A DNA stretch of 64,000 nt from Promethearchaeota archaeon (GCA_019058245.1 JAHPZJ010000023.1:1-64000); one strand, 5' to 3'; shown: positions 26,163-36,617, numbered from the stretch's first letter. The notes: a model not told the origin generated them from the letters alone. Made by a program: numbers and translations.

Positions 26163-27734
26163 ATGAGAGAAGTTATGGACGTTATAATTGTTTTAGATTT
26201 TGGTGGGCAATACGCACATCTAATAACCAGAAGGATTCGAGATTTAGGAGTATATGCTGAAATTCTACCTTATGATGTTAATCTCAGGATGTTGGAAGAA
26301 AATAAACCAAAAGCAATTATTTTATCTGGTGGTCCAGGTAGTGTATATGAGGAAAACAGCCCCCAATTATCTGAACAATTTCTAGAATACACTATTAAAA
26401 ACAAAATTCCTGTTCTTGGTATTTGCTATGGTCATCATTTAATTATGAAACTTCAAGGTGGAAAAGTCGAATTAAAAACAAAAAAGGAGTATGGAAAAAC
26501 TAAAATCATTATTGAAGAACCAAATCTACTATTTGATTCACTAGAGAAGGAACAAATTGTCTGGATGTCACATGGAGATCAAATAACAGAACTAGCAGAT
26601 GGATTTAAAATATATGGTAAAACAAAAACTTGCCCTGTTGCTGCTTATGGAAATCAAGAAAAAAAGTTATTTGGAGTACAATTTCATCCAGAAGTTTCCA
26701 ATACTCCAAAAGGCGATAAAATTCTTGAGAATTTTATCTATAAAATTGCACAATGTAAAAAAGAGTGGAAATTGGAAGGATGGATTGACAATTCGATTAA
26801 TGATATCAAAAAAGTTGTAGGTCCAAAGAAAAAAGTAATTTTAGGAATAAGTGGTGGTGTCGATTCGTCAGTGGTCGCTGTTTTGCTAAATAAAGCAATA
26901 GGAGATAGACTACATAGTATCTTTGTAAATAATGGAGTGTTAAGAAAAAATGAGGAAATAGAGGTTCAAGAAACATTTAAAAATAAGTTAAAATTTAAAA
27001 ACTTTCATTATATAGATGCTGAAGATCTATTTTTAGAAAGGCTTAAGGATATCGAAGATCCAGAAGAAAAACGCCGTATTATTGGTCATACATTTATAGA
27101 AGTTTTTGAAAACAAAACCATTGAACTAGAAAAAGTAAATTCAGACATAAAATTTTTAGCACAAGGTACCATTTATCCTGATCGTGTAGAAACAAGTGCT
27201 ACAAGTAAAGCATCAGCAAAAATTAAATCACACCATAATTTAACTTTACCTGATGATATGATGTTAGAAATTCTCGAACCATTGAAAGATTTATATAAAG
27301 ATGAAGTAAGAGAAATAGGAAAAAAGTTAGGAATTCCTCAGGAAATAATTTCAAGACATCCATTTCCAGGTCCAGGATTAGCAGTAAGAATTATTGGTCC
27401 AGTTGATAAAATAAAACTTGATATCTTAAGAGAAGCAGATGAGATCCTTATCGAGGAAATTAAAAAAGCTGGAATTTATGAAAATCTTTGGCAAGCGTTT
27501 TGTGTGTTCTTACCATTAAAAACTGTTGGCGTGATGGGAGATTTTCGAACCTATGAATATATATGTGCAATTAGAGCAGTTGAATCTATGGATGCTATGA
27601 CCGCTAATTTTTCTAAATTAGATTGGGCATTACTAGAAAAAATTGGTACTCGAATTATTAATGAAGTTAAGGGAATTAATCGTGTGGTTTATGATATATC
27701 GAATAAACCTCCCAGTACTATAGAATATGAGTAA
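26163..27734 (+). CDS. guaA: GMP synthase (glutamine-hydrolysing)
   Basis: 523 residues, both domains in one chain. Class I amidotransferase: GGPGSVYE, nucleophile in GICYGHH, and FHPEVSNTP. ATP pyrophosphatase: ILGISGGVDSSVVAVLL (PP-loop), VETSATSKASAKIKSHHNL and RHPFPGPGLAVRIIG, with the dimerisation tail RVVYDISNKPPSTIEYE. Converts XMP to GMP with glutamine nitrogen. Many archaea split this enzyme into two subunits; here it is fused. An internal ATG four codons on is another possible start. Confidence 0.96.
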   Translation: MREVMDVIIVLDFGGQYAHLITRRIRDLGVYAEILPYDVNLRMLEENKPKAIILSGGPGSVYEENSPQLSEQFLEYTIKNKIPVLGICYGHHLIMKLQGGKVELKTKKEYGKTKIIIEEPNLLFDSLEKEQIVWMSHGDQITELADGFKIYGKTKTCPVAAYGNQEKKLFGVQFHPEVSNTPKGDKILENFIYKIAQCKKEWKLEGWIDNSINDIKKVVGPKKKVILGISGGVDSSVVAVLLNKAIGDRLHSIFVNNGVLRKNEEIEVQETFKNKLKFKNFHYIDAEDLFLERLKDIEDPEEKRRIIGHTFIEVFENKTIELEKVNSDIKFLAQGTIYPDRVETSATSKASAKIKSHHNLTLPDDMMLEILEPLKDLYKDEVREIGKKLGIPQEIISRHPFPGPGLAVRIIGPVDKIKLDILREADEILIEEIKKAGIYENLWQAFCVFLPLKTVGVMGDFRTYEYICAIRAVESMDAMTANFSKLDWALLEKIGTRIINEVKGINRVVYDISNKPPSTIEYE

Positions 27735-27827
27735 ATAATTTAGTGAAGACACGCAAATAATTATTATTAAATATTAGATTTTAATATGAGTTTTGATTAA
27801 ATCCAATAAAAACTGATTTCTTATAAA

Positions 27828-29627
27828 ATGATAAAAATGACTAAAGAAAATATTACCTGGGATCTCAGCAAATTATTCAGTAGTCCTAATGATCCTAAAA
27901 TCGAGAATTTAATTAACAGTTCAAAGAATCAGGTCGATCAATTTATTAAAGATTATAAAGGAAAGATAAAAGAACCTGAGTTTAGAACAGAAGATCTACT
28001 AAATTTGTTTCAAAAACAAGAAGAATTTCAAGCAAATTTGGACGAATTATTTACATTTGTACATATTTTATATGATGCAGATATGCAAATAACCGAACAT
28101 GAAGCTTTAAAAAATAAAGTTATTGAATTTGGCACTGAAGTAGAAAAAAAATTAACCTTTTTAGAATTAGAAGTAGGAAAATTCATTTCTGAGAATAAAG
28201 ATTTAGTTAATGATCCAGTATTACAAAATTATAGCCATTATATGGATAAAATTGTCAGAGCATATCCTTATTTATTATCGGAAGTAGAAGAACAATTAAT
28301 TCTTGAGAAAGATCAGTATGGTGTCGATCAATGGGGTCAATTGCAGGGAAAATGGCTGAACACACGTCAATTTCATGTTATGGTTGAAGGCGTAGAAAAA
28401 ATCTTATCCTATGGAGAAGCAAATGCTTTATTACGTCATCCGGATAGAGAAACCAGAATTTCAGCAGAAAAATCTATATATAGTACTTTAGGAAAAGATG
28501 AATATATTTTCTCCACAGCCCTACGAAATATATGTAGTGATTGGATGAAAATGGTAGAAAGAAGAAAGTATGATAGTGCTATACATCATAGCCTAATTGT
28601 TAATGATACAGAAAAAGAAATTATTGAAAACCTAATGAAAACTATAGAAAAAAATGCGGGAATTTATCAGAGATATTTAAAACTTAAAGCAAAACTCCTA
28701 AAATTACCGAGATTAAATTATGCTGATGTTCTTGGTCCTCTTCTTGAAATGCCTGATAAAAAATATTCATGGGATGGTACAAAAAAATTAATTTTAGATG
28801 CTTATGAAGGATTTGATAAAGAATTTGCAGAAATTTCAGCAGATATGTTTGAAAAACGTCATATCGATGCTACTATCAGGATGGGAAAAAGAAATGGTGC
28901 ATATTGTGCCTCTTGGTATAAAGGAAATTCTGCCTTTATTCTAACGAACTTTAATGGGCAAATGGGTGATATATACACATTAACACATGAACTTGGTCAT
29001 GCTATTCACGATTATCTTGCTTCTGAAAAACAAACTTATTTAAATTTGCATCCAGGATATACAACTGCAGAATGTGCATCTATATTTGGAGAATTATTAA
29101 TGACTGATTTATTATTAAAAACTTCCGATTCAGATAGTCTCAAAAAAGCAATTTTAGCACATGTTCTGGATGATGCAGGAATGGCGGCATTTCAAGTTAG
29201 CGCCCGATATTGGTTTGAATGGAATTTGTATAACGCTATAAAAAATAATGAATATTTAGATGGACAAACTATTTCTAAATATTGGGTTGCTGGTAGAGAA
29301 AAAATATATGGAGATTCGATTGATTTTTTTGATGAATTGATATGGGAATGGACAATGAAACCGCATTATTTCCGTGTTGGCTTTAGGTTCTATAATTACC
29401 CTTATGTATATGCTCAACTTTTTGTATACGCCCTTTATCAAGTCTACAAAAAAGAAGGAAAAGAATTTGTTCCTAAATTTAAAAAACTTCTTGCTAGTGG
29501 AGGTAGTCTTTCCCCGAAAGAATTAGCTAAAATTGTGGGATTAGATATAACCAAACCTGAGTTTTGGGAACTAGGTATAAAACAATATGAAGAATTTGTA
29601 AACCAACTAGAGATACTAATTAAATGA
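27828..29627 (+). CDS. pepF: Oligoendopeptidase F (M3 family metallopeptidase)
   Basis: 599 residues, usual for PepF. Zinc site THELGHAIHD (HExxH) near residue 388 with the downstream glutamate in TTAECASIFGEL. The N-terminal helical bundle (residues 1-200) closes over the channel, as in other M3 enzymes. Cytoplasmic; degrades peptides of roughly 7-17 residues. Stands alone downstream of guaA. Confidence 0.95.
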   Translation: MIKMTKENITWDLSKLFSSPNDPKIENLINSSKNQVDQFIKDYKGKIKEPEFRTEDLLNLFQKQEEFQANLDELFTFVHILYDADMQITEHEALKNKVIEFGTEVEKKLTFLELEVGKFISENKDLVNDPVLQNYSHYMDKIVRAYPYLLSEVEEQLILEKDQYGVDQWGQLQGKWLNTRQFHVMVEGVEKILSYGEANALLRHPDRETRISAEKSIYSTLGKDEYIFSTALRNICSDWMKMVERRKYDSAIHHSLIVNDTEKEIIENLMKTIEKNAGIYQRYLKLKAKLLKLPRLNYADVLGPLLEMPDKKYSWDGTKKLILDAYEGFDKEFAEISADMFEKRHIDATIRMGKRNGAYCASWYKGNSAFILTNFNGQMGDIYTLTHELGHAIHDYLASEKQTYLNLHPGYTTAECASIFGELLMTDLLLKTSDSDSLKKAILAHVLDDAGMAAFQVSARYWFEWNLYNAIKNNEYLDGQTISKYWVAGREKIYGDSIDFFDELIWEWTMKPHYFRVGFRFYNYPYVYAQLFVYALYQVYKKEGKEFVPKFKKLLASGGSLSPKELAKIVGLDITKPEFWELGIKQYEEFVNQLEILIK

Positions 29628-29712
29628 TTATAGTTAATAATATTTCTTATATAATCTTGTTAATTTTTTTCTTAATTTAAAAAATAAAAAAAAGAAGATA
29701 AAAAAAATGAAA

Positions 29713-31362
29713 TTAATAATTTCCTTCAAAAATTTCTTTCTTAACCAATTCAAATTCAAGTGATTCTTGAGATTTAATCCCTAAATTCCACTTTTCACAA
29801 ACATCCTTTGCTCTTTGAGATAAATATGCAATATCACTACGATCAATTAAATCCATATTAAATTTCCTTGTACCTGCGAGTAATTGCTTTATACCAGTAC
29901 CTAATTTACTAAAAAGATAGGTGTATACTCCAACTGCAGAAGGAGGGATATCTCTATCTGGATAAATTCTTTTTAAATTATCATATTCAACGAAAGCTTC
30001 ATTAAGTCTTAATCTCTCATGCTGCTTATGGTCTCTTAGAATGCCTAGACTTTTTAGCATTGCTGGCGATGCCTTATTTTTTTCAATTATTTCGCCAACA
30101 TATTTTGCTTTCATTGCTGCTGTTATAGGAGCTCTTGCCATGGCAATGCATTTAACAAATGGTGCGCCCATTGCAAAAGCTTTAAACATTTGAGTTTCGT
30201 TTGCAAATCCTCCTGCAATAGCTATTGTTGGAATAGAGACGTTAGGATTTCGCTCTTTAATTAGATCTAAACAACCAACTACTAAAGCTTCTAAATAGGT
30301 TGTAGGAATTGATCCTTCATTCATCATACTTACAGGACTCATGCCAGTACCTCCACCAGCGCCATCAAAAGTCATTCCATCTACTTTTCCTTCAATACCC
30401 AATCGTATAATCCATGCTGTAGCTGCAGGTCTATAAGCTCCTGTTTTAATAAAAATATTTTTAGCTCCGCCTGAACGCAATTGATCGATTTCTTCTAAAA
30501 CTTCATCAGTAGTTGATAGCCCTACTCTACTATGTCTTTCAAAATCAGGAATTAAACCCTCTTTCCATTGTTCAATAACTTTGGGATCAGATGGGTCAGG
30601 AAATACTAAATATCCTCTACTCTGTAATAATTGGGCTCTCTCTAAACTTTCCAATCTTACTTCGCCACCTATTGCTTTTGCTCCTTGACCAAATTTAATT
30701 TCAAGTGATTCTATATCTAATTTTGAGGTTACATAGTCAAAAACTCCTAATCTTGTATCTTCAACATTTTTCTGAACAATGATATCCCCATGCTTACCAT
30801 CCCATAATTCTCGATATGTATTGATTCTACACTTCATATCCTGTGTATCAATAACTTGTGGAAATGCTTGGTGATTTGCAAATTTTGCATCTGGGTCCAT
30901 ACCTACTACATTTTCTCCGATTGTAAGACTTATACCTGATAATGCGGCTCCCATTGCTAATCCATCCCAATTTCTTTTTGCAACATATGTACTTCCTAAT
31001 CCTGCTATAACAAGAGGTAATTTTTGTTTGATATTTCCCCATTTTGATGTCAGATCGACATTAGGAAAGATTACTTTATCTTCATCAGCTTCAATACCTT
31101 GGGCACCTCGAACTTCAAACTGAATTTGAAAATCACCATATGATAATCCAAAATCTTTTGGAGAACCTGCTGTAGAATCTCCAAAATATTCTCTTTGAGG
31201 ATATAACACTTCTCGACCTCTTAGAGCAGATTTTGAAACTTCACAAAAGACAGGGCAATCAGCTATACAGATTGGACATAATCCGCTTTCACAAGAATCT
31301 TCAACTCTTGTTCTCGATCCAATCATACTTGATGTGTGGGTAACCATTGAAAATTTTGTCAT
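29713..31362 (-). CDS. FMN-binding glutamate synthase domain protein (second copy)
   Basis: 549 residues homologous to the central FMN domain of glutamate synthase. N-terminal CESGLCPICIADCPVFCEVSK supplies a cysteine cluster; RGREVLYP, GQGAKAIGGEVRLE, IFIKTGAYRPA and MTFDGAGGGTGMSPVSM are the substrate/FMN barrel landmarks, and IAIAGGFANETQMFKAFAMGA the phosphate-binding end. It is apart from the main operon (371-base gap) and shares its upstream promoter element. Could be a glutamate synthase variant or a related amine-forming enzyme. Confidence 0.85.
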   Translation of the reverse strand: MTKFSMVTHTSSMIGSRTRVEDSCESGLCPICIADCPVFCEVSKSALRGREVLYPQREYFGDSTAGSPKDFGLSYGDFQIQFEVRGAQGIEADEDKVIFPNVDLTSKWGNIKQKLPLVIAGLGSTYVAKRNWDGLAMGAALSGISLTIGENVVGMDPDAKFANHQAFPQVIDTQDMKCRINTYRELWDGKHGDIIVQKNVEDTRLGVFDYVTSKLDIESLEIKFGQGAKAIGGEVRLESLERAQLLQSRGYLVFPDPSDPKVIEQWKEGLIPDFERHSRVGLSTTDEVLEEIDQLRSGGAKNIFIKTGAYRPAATAWIIRLGIEGKVDGMTFDGAGGGTGMSPVSMMNEGSIPTTYLEALVVGCLDLIKERNPNVSIPTIAIAGGFANETQMFKAFAMGAPFVKCIAMARAPITAAMKAKYVGEIIEKNKASPAMLKSLGILRDHKQHERLRLNEAFVEYDNLKRIYPDRDIPPSAVGVYTYLFSKLGTGIKQLLAGTRKFNMDLIDRSDIAYLSQRAKDVCEKWNLGIKSQESLEFELVKKEIFEGNY

Positions 31363-31733
31363 AGTTATAATTTAATTAAATTAATTTTGGGGAATATAAT
31401 CCCATTATATTTAGTTATATTATATTAGAAATATTCATTAATAAACTTTAAGGTGAAAAATTAAACAACTATGTAACAATTATTAAATTTTCAATAATTT
31501 TCTTTAGTATTTTGAACTCTAATATGAACAAACTAAAAGAAAAGATAAAGCTTGTTGAAAAGGTTTTAATAATAGATATTTTATTATTAAAACTTAATGG
31601 TTTTTATTGAACAAATTTTATATTTTTAAAAAAATGAATGATAAAATTACTACGATAGGGAATTTTTTCTATATTTTACATCCTATAAGATAGTAATTAT
31701 ATGAACCATTGAACTATAACTCTAAATAAGAGT
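31363..31733. other. Intergenic region between the glutamate synthase genes
   Basis: No gene seen. Very AT-rich. Holds the shared upstream element at 31441-31468 and a 14-base TTGAACAAATTTTA repeat (31607-31620) found again at 38050-38063. Confidence 0.5.
31441..31468 (-). promoter_or_regulatory. Shared glt promoter element, copy 1
   Basis: The plus-strand core AAACTTTAAGGTGAAAAATT, extended by a few bases on each side, recurs at 36869-36895 with one indel. On the minus strand the right-hand end reads TTAAAGTTTAT, a BRE/TATA-like sequence about 80 bases ahead of the 29713-31362 start. Confidence 0.5.
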
Positions 31734-32567
31734 TTACACTAAGTAACCGCAGTAATTTGATTCAAAAGGTCTTTTTGAAATTGGTTTAATAACTTTAAAA
31801 GGTTTTTCATCAATAGTGGTAATAGGAATATTAAATGTTTCACAGAAATCTTTTATATCATTTTCGATTTCTTTTTGATCTTCTTCTGAAAGTTCAAAAA
31901 TTTTAGCTCCAACTCCTAGTCTGTCTTCAATATTTTCATCTGTTCGAAGAAATATAGCACCCCTATGAATACCTGTACCTAGTTCTGAACCACAAATTGG
32001 TTGCGGATTCTCAATTATAGTACCATCTTGCAAAATTTTCAGACCAAGTACAATAATTTTACCACCAGCCATAGATTCACCTAAGAAATCTTTAGCGGTG
32101 CCACCGATTATTAAAGTGGGGAATTGATCTTCATATTCTTTCATATGTATACCAACCCTATAACCTACATCTCCCTTGACATAGATTTTCCCTCCTCTAG
32201 AAGACAATCCAATAACGTCTCCACCATCACCGTCAATAATCATTTTCCCGTGATTCATGGTATTTCCTGATTGATCCTCACAATTACCATTAACCTTGAT
32301 TATTGGACCATCCATAAAAATACCTAAATCATTTCCGGGAATACCATTAATCGTAATTTCAATATTTCCTTGTAGTCCAGCACCTATAAATCTCTGCCCA
32401 CAAACATTATTCAAGATGATATTTGTGAAATTTTCATTAATTGCTCCATGGATCTGTGTATTAAGATTTCTATAATCAATTGGATTTCCATTTGGAGCAG
32501 CATCTATCTCTATCATATCATCCATTCCAATTTCGTAAATTTTTTGTTTTGTTTTCTCAACTATCAT
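31734..32567 (-). CDS. Glutamate synthase GXGXG (domain 3) subunit
   Basis: 277 residues formed by the right-handed beta-helix domain that in bacterial GltB links the two active sites. Repeats with G-x-x-G-x-x-x-x-G spacing are clear: GNDLGIFMDGPIIKVNGNCEDQ, MNHGKMIIDGDGGDVIGLSSRGGKIYVKGDVGYRVGIHM, and FLGESMAGGKIIVLG. ATG 32567 has GGTGAATAAAAAT ahead and overlaps the FMN subunit gene. Together with the two upstream genes it makes a split GOGAT. Confidence 0.88.
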   Translation of the reverse strand: MIVEKTKQKIYEIGMDDMIEIDAAPNGNPIDYRNLNTQIHGAINENFTNIILNNVCGQRFIGAGLQGNIEITINGIPGNDLGIFMDGPIIKVNGNCEDQSGNTMNHGKMIIDGDGGDVIGLSSRGGKIYVKGDVGYRVGIHMKEYEDQFPTLIIGGTAKDFLGESMAGGKIIVLGLKILQDGTIIENPQPICGSELGTGIHRGAIFLRTDENIEDRLGVGAKIFELSEEDQKEIENDIKDFCETFNIPITTIDEKPFKVIKPISKRPFESNYCGYLV

Positions 32568-32571
32568 ATTT

Positions 32572-34092
32572 TTATTCACCAGCATGTTTTACTCCTAAAA
32601 TTTCCGCAATATGCGGATTTGGACCAATATATCTTAATCGGTCTCTATTTGAGCGGAGCGATTCTACTGAATCAATACCCATCGCTCCTAAAACTTCTTT
32701 TAATTCTTCATTCCAAGAATGAAATAAATTTTTTATCCTATTTTTTGCTATATCAACATCTAATCTTTTTACTAAATATTTTTGCTGAGTAGCTATACCC
32801 CAAGAACACAGCCCTCTAAAGCATTGCTGACAGACTCTACATCCCATTGCTATTAAAACAGGCATAGCACACATACCAATATCTGCCCCTAAAGCAATAG
32901 CTTTTATCAGATCAGCAGAATATCGAATCGAACCACCAGCAATTAAGGTGACTTGATCTCTTAGTCCTTCTTGCCTTAATCTCTCATCCACAGCAGCAAT
33001 GGCCAGCTCAATGGGAATCCCTGCATGGTTCCTAATAATTCTTGGAGCTGCCCCAGTTCCACCACGAAAACCGTCTAATGTTAAAAAATCGGCTCCACCT
33101 CTAACTATACCTACGGCAATTGGAGCAGAATTATGAACTGCTGCTATTTTCACTCCAACTGGTACTTTGTAACGTGTAGCTTCTTTTAAAGCAGCAATCA
33201 GTTGAGCCAAATCTTCAATTGAATATATATCATGATGAGGATATGGTGATAACGCATCACTTCCCTTAGGAATCATTCGAGTTTGGGAAATTAAACTACT
33301 AACTTTCTCACCTGGTAAATGCCCACCATGACCTGGTTTTGCACCTTGTCCTATTTTTATTTCTAATGCAGCAGCATTGTGTAGATAATTCAAATCCACC
33401 CCAAATCTTCCTGAAGCAACTTCTGTAATGATATTTGGAGCGTATTCAAAAAAATCGGGATGTAATCCCCCTTCACCTGTACCTGCTACAATATTTAATT
33501 CCTTTGCTGCTTTATAGATTGCATGACATGCATTATAACTAATGGAGCCTAAAGACATATGACCTACCATAATAGGCATGTCCATTTCAAAATTTGGCAT
33601 TAATTTTGTTTTTAAAGAGACTCCTTCCAAATCATCTTGATCAGAGACAAAAGTTAATTTCTCTGGTCTTCTTCCAAAAAATATCTTAGTTTCAATTTTT
33701 TCTCTTAAAGGATCAATGGAGGGATTGGTAACTTGACATGCATCTAAAAGCAAATCATCAAATATTGAACGTATTGGTCTATCATTACCAGTAGCAGCTA
33801 ATAAAACACCCCCATCTCCAGATTGGGCCCATATAATGTTTCTAATTTTTCTTGTATAATTTCCATGAGGAGGCAGAAATGATTCATTTTGAACTATTCT
33901 TATTGCATTTCCAGGACACATAACAGCACACCTCTGACAAGCAACGCATTTTTGATCATCAGACACAATTTTTTCCCCATTGAAGGATAAAACTCCATAT
34001 GAACAGTGATTAACACATCGTTTACACTTTTTGCATTGTTCTCTGTTTATCTCAACCTTAAAATAATTAAGGATTTCATGCACAATTGCCAT
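32572..34092 (-). CDS. Glutamate synthase FMN subunit with N-terminal ferredoxin
   Basis: 506 residues. N-terminal 2x[4Fe-4S] ferredoxin: CKKCKRCVNHCSYGVL and CVACQRCAVMCPGNAI. Then the FMN barrel: GHMSLGSISYNACHAIYKA, GTGEGGLHPDF, KIGQGAKPGHGGHLPG, DFLTLDGFRGGTGAAP, LIAGGSIRYSADLIKAIALGAD, and the [3Fe-4S] motif CRVCQQCFRGLCSWGIATQ. Makes glutamate from 2-oxoglutarate and channelled ammonia using reduced ferredoxin or another low-potential donor. Strong Shine-Dalgarno AAGGAGG. Overlaps neighbours on both sides. Confidence 0.93.
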   Translation of the reverse strand: MAIVHEILNYFKVEINREQCKKCKRCVNHCSYGVLSFNGEKIVSDDQKCVACQRCAVMCPGNAIRIVQNESFLPPHGNYTRKIRNIIWAQSGDGGVLLAATGNDRPIRSIFDDLLLDACQVTNPSIDPLREKIETKIFFGRRPEKLTFVSDQDDLEGVSLKTKLMPNFEMDMPIMVGHMSLGSISYNACHAIYKAAKELNIVAGTGEGGLHPDFFEYAPNIITEVASGRFGVDLNYLHNAAALEIKIGQGAKPGHGGHLPGEKVSSLISQTRMIPKGSDALSPYPHHDIYSIEDLAQLIAALKEATRYKVPVGVKIAAVHNSAPIAVGIVRGGADFLTLDGFRGGTGAAPRIIRNHAGIPIELAIAAVDERLRQEGLRDQVTLIAGGSIRYSADLIKAIALGADIGMCAMPVLIAMGCRVCQQCFRGLCSWGIATQQKYLVKRLDVDIAKNRIKNLFHSWNEELKEVLGAMGIDSVESLRSNRDRLRYIGPNPHIAEILGVKHAGE

Positions 34093-35287
34093 TAACTAAA
34101 CCTCCTTCATATTTTGATTTTAGTTTCATCAAAGATGGTTCGAGACCATTTCTGACTAATCCTTTCCCTAACATGGCAATAGTTGCTGTCCCGCTTTTGG
34201 GATGCCAAATTTCTTTCATTGAAAAATTATTATTTGAGGAAGTCAATCGTTTAAATGAGGCTTCTTCACTACTCATGTATATAGTATTTTCATCATCCGA
34301 AATTGCTGCAACTAGAGGTCTTAATTTCTTTCTATCAGTTAATCCAATCATTGTAGGAACGGGGTTTGAATACCCAACAACAATGGAAAATGGTCCATTT
34401 AACATTGCACTCCTGTATGTTGCTCTTATTGATTTAAGAATTATTTGATCTTTCTTGTCTAACTTTTCAATCTCATCATATAATGGAGGTGCCAATGCCA
34501 TAGTTGCAATGGATAATGGTAATTTGTGTTTACGACATAATAAATCGAATAAGTATGCAATGACTTCTGTATCAGTGAAAAGAGTGCATTTATACCCATA
34601 TGAACTTAAATATCTTTGATTCGTTCCATAAGAAGTTATTTCTCCATTATGTATAACTGAACAATTTAACAAATTAAAGGGATGAGCACCCCCCCACCAT
34701 CCAGGAGTATTAGTAGGAAACCTAGAATGTGCTAACCACATATATGCATTATAACCTGAAATCATGTAAAAATCAGCAATCTCATGAGACCAGCCATTTC
34801 CTTTAAATACACCCATATCTTTACCAGATGACATAACAAATGCATTATTAATATTTGCATTGATTTCCATTACAATCTTTAATATTATTTCATCTGGTTC
34901 AAGATTATTGCTTTTTTTAGGATCGAAAAAAGCTCTCCAGATAATTGGGGGATTATCAATATTAGTTGGTGTATTTGTTGGAATAGCTTCTGATGCGATA
35001 ATTGTACCATTATTTCCTAAATAATGCAAAGTGTTTGTTTTTGCCGCAATAGTGTCGAAAAGGAAATGAAATGCGTAGTAATCCTTATATTTTGGATAGA
35101 TACCGTAAGCCGCAAAACCCGCTCCTAATCCATTTTCTCTTTCCTTTAGAATACTTATCATATCAATAACTTTATCACCTGAAACTCTACTACCATCAAT
35201 ATTAATAAAACCAGAGATTCCACATCCATCAAATACCCTCTGATTTCTGTATTGTTCTGGTAATGATGTATAGTTTTCCCATCTCAT
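34076..35287 (-). CDS. Glutamate synthase amidotransferase (domain 1) subunit
   Basis: 403 residues, class II (Ntn) glutamine amidotransferase. The nucleophile is C22 in DGCGISGFINIDG; the first 21 residues are likely removed. WLAHSRFPTNTPGWWGGAHPF holds the conserved R and N-x-P, and SVIHNGEITSYGTN the NGE motif. ATG 35287 preceded by GGAGGAGTAATAAC was chosen over a TTG 12 codons earlier. Releases ammonia from glutamine for the FMN subunit next in the operon. Confidence 0.92.
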   Translation of the reverse strand: MRWENYTSLPEQYRNQRVFDGCGISGFINIDGSRVSGDKVIDMISILKERENGLGAGFAAYGIYPKYKDYYAFHFLFDTIAAKTNTLHYLGNNGTIIASEAIPTNTPTNIDNPPIIWRAFFDPKKSNNLEPDEIILKIVMEINANINNAFVMSSGKDMGVFKGNGWSHEIADFYMISGYNAYMWLAHSRFPTNTPGWWGGAHPFNLLNCSVIHNGEITSYGTNQRYLSSYGYKCTLFTDTEVIAYLFDLLCRKHKLPLSIATMALAPPLYDEIEKLDKKDQIILKSIRATYRSAMLNGPFSIVVGYSNPVPTMIGLTDRKKLRPLVAAISDDENTIYMSSEEASFKRLTSSNNNFSMKEIWHPKSGTATIAMLGKGLVRNGLEPSLMKLKSKYEGGLVNGNCA

Positions 35288-35291
35288 GTTA

Positions 35292-36617
35292 TTACTCCTC
35301 CAGTTTGGTATTTTCTCTTTCAATTATATTAAATAGTTCTTTTAAATCTCCAACATCAGGTTTAACGGTTGGCAATCCAACCCTTTTTCTAGCTGTTTTT
35401 GAAAGCATTCCTATGATTCCTTTGTCATGGAATGTGTTAAATTCATTTTCATATCCTTTAGTAATAAACCCTCTTTCTTTTGCTAAATTTCTTAAAACTG
35501 TAAAAATTTTGATTAATCCGACATCAAATGGACAAAGCTCAAAACATAAATAACAGTCGAGACACATCCAAATAGCAGGATCCGAAATTACTTCATTTAA
35601 TTTTCCTTTAAGAATCTTACCTATAATCATATTAGGACTAAATTCAGTCATCTTTGAAATGATGCAATCATTATCACATGCCCCACATGAGTAACATTTA
35701 ATTAAAAAATTTAAATCAAAGAATTTTTCTATCTCTTTGTTCTTTTCCTGGATAAGATCAATCTTTTCAAAAAATGAATCTACTTGAGTTCTATGATGTT
35801 TCTTAATAATATCTTTGATGTCTAAACCTAATGCAATACATAATAGTTCAGAATAATATAACACAGGGATGTCATATATAGCATCATTTTTTTTTAATTC
35901 CTGTTGCAGATGATCAAATTGCATATAACATTGAGGACAACAGACAACAATGCAATCGATATCTTTTTCTTTTATACTGTCTAATTTCGCCTGAATAATT
36001 TCTAAAGATAAACTCGTATTTCCGGCTCTCTCAAGACTGCCTCCACAACAATCCATTTTAAGATCATAATCAATACTCTCAGCACCCAAATCTTCAATCA
36101 ACTCATCAAAAATTTTTGGTTCTATAGGATCATCTGTCTGGACTTTATTGCTTGGTCTGAGGAAATGGCATCCATAATGCACCGCAACTCTTAATCCAGT
36201 CAAGGGGTATCTTAAATTATCTGCAATTGTACTTCTTTTGAACTTATAAATAAATTCAACCAGATGAAATACTTCAGATTGACCCTCTGCTTTAATGTCA
36301 ATCTTATCTAAGTAATTATTTATTTTCCTTTTGAAATGGGAATCTGTATTAAGTTCTATTTTTATTTTTTTTAATGTTGTAAAACAACCATTACAAGGTG
36401 TTAAAATTGCTTTATTTTCAACCTCGGCAAGTCCAAGATTGCGAGCAGCGGTAATAGAATATAACAACTTATCACTATTTTTAATCCCATTTGGATCTGG
36501 ACAACAAGAAAATTTAGGGTTTTCAGCAAATGGTATTCCGAGATTATCTAACACTTTTCTTATTGAAACTTCAATAAAGGGAAATCTGTTTGCTATCACG
36601 CATCCCGGGAATAACAT
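35292..36617 (-). CDS. HdrB-HdrC-like fusion protein
   Basis: 441 residues. The N-terminal part has two CCG domains of heterodisulfide reductase B: LFPGCVIANRFP...CCPDPNG and HYGCHFLRPSN...MDCCGGS...VVCCPQC. The C-terminal part is an HdrC-like [4Fe-4S] unit: CYSCGACDNDCIISK and CLDCYLCFELCPFDVG. First gene of the split glutamate synthase operon, whose next start lies five bases beyond its stop. It may pass electrons to the FMN subunit, since no GltD-type subunit is in the operon. Archaeal HdrBC normally works with HdrA; none is in the window. Confidence 0.88.
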   Translation of the reverse strand: MLFPGCVIANRFPFIEVSIRKVLDNLGIPFAENPKFSCCPDPNGIKNSDKLLYSITAARNLGLAEVENKAILTPCNGCFTTLKKIKIELNTDSHFKRKINNYLDKIDIKAEGQSEVFHLVEFIYKFKRSTIADNLRYPLTGLRVAVHYGCHFLRPSNKVQTDDPIEPKIFDELIEDLGAESIDYDLKMDCCGGSLERAGNTSLSLEIIQAKLDSIKEKDIDCIVVCCPQCYMQFDHLQQELKKNDAIYDIPVLYYSELLCIALGLDIKDIIKKHHRTQVDSFFEKIDLIQEKNKEIEKFFDLNFLIKCYSCGACDNDCIISKMTEFSPNMIIGKILKGKLNEVISDPAIWMCLDCYLCFELCPFDVGLIKIFTVLRNLAKERGFITKGYENEFNTFHDKGIIGMLSKTARKRVGLPTVKPDVGDLKELFNIIERENTKLEE

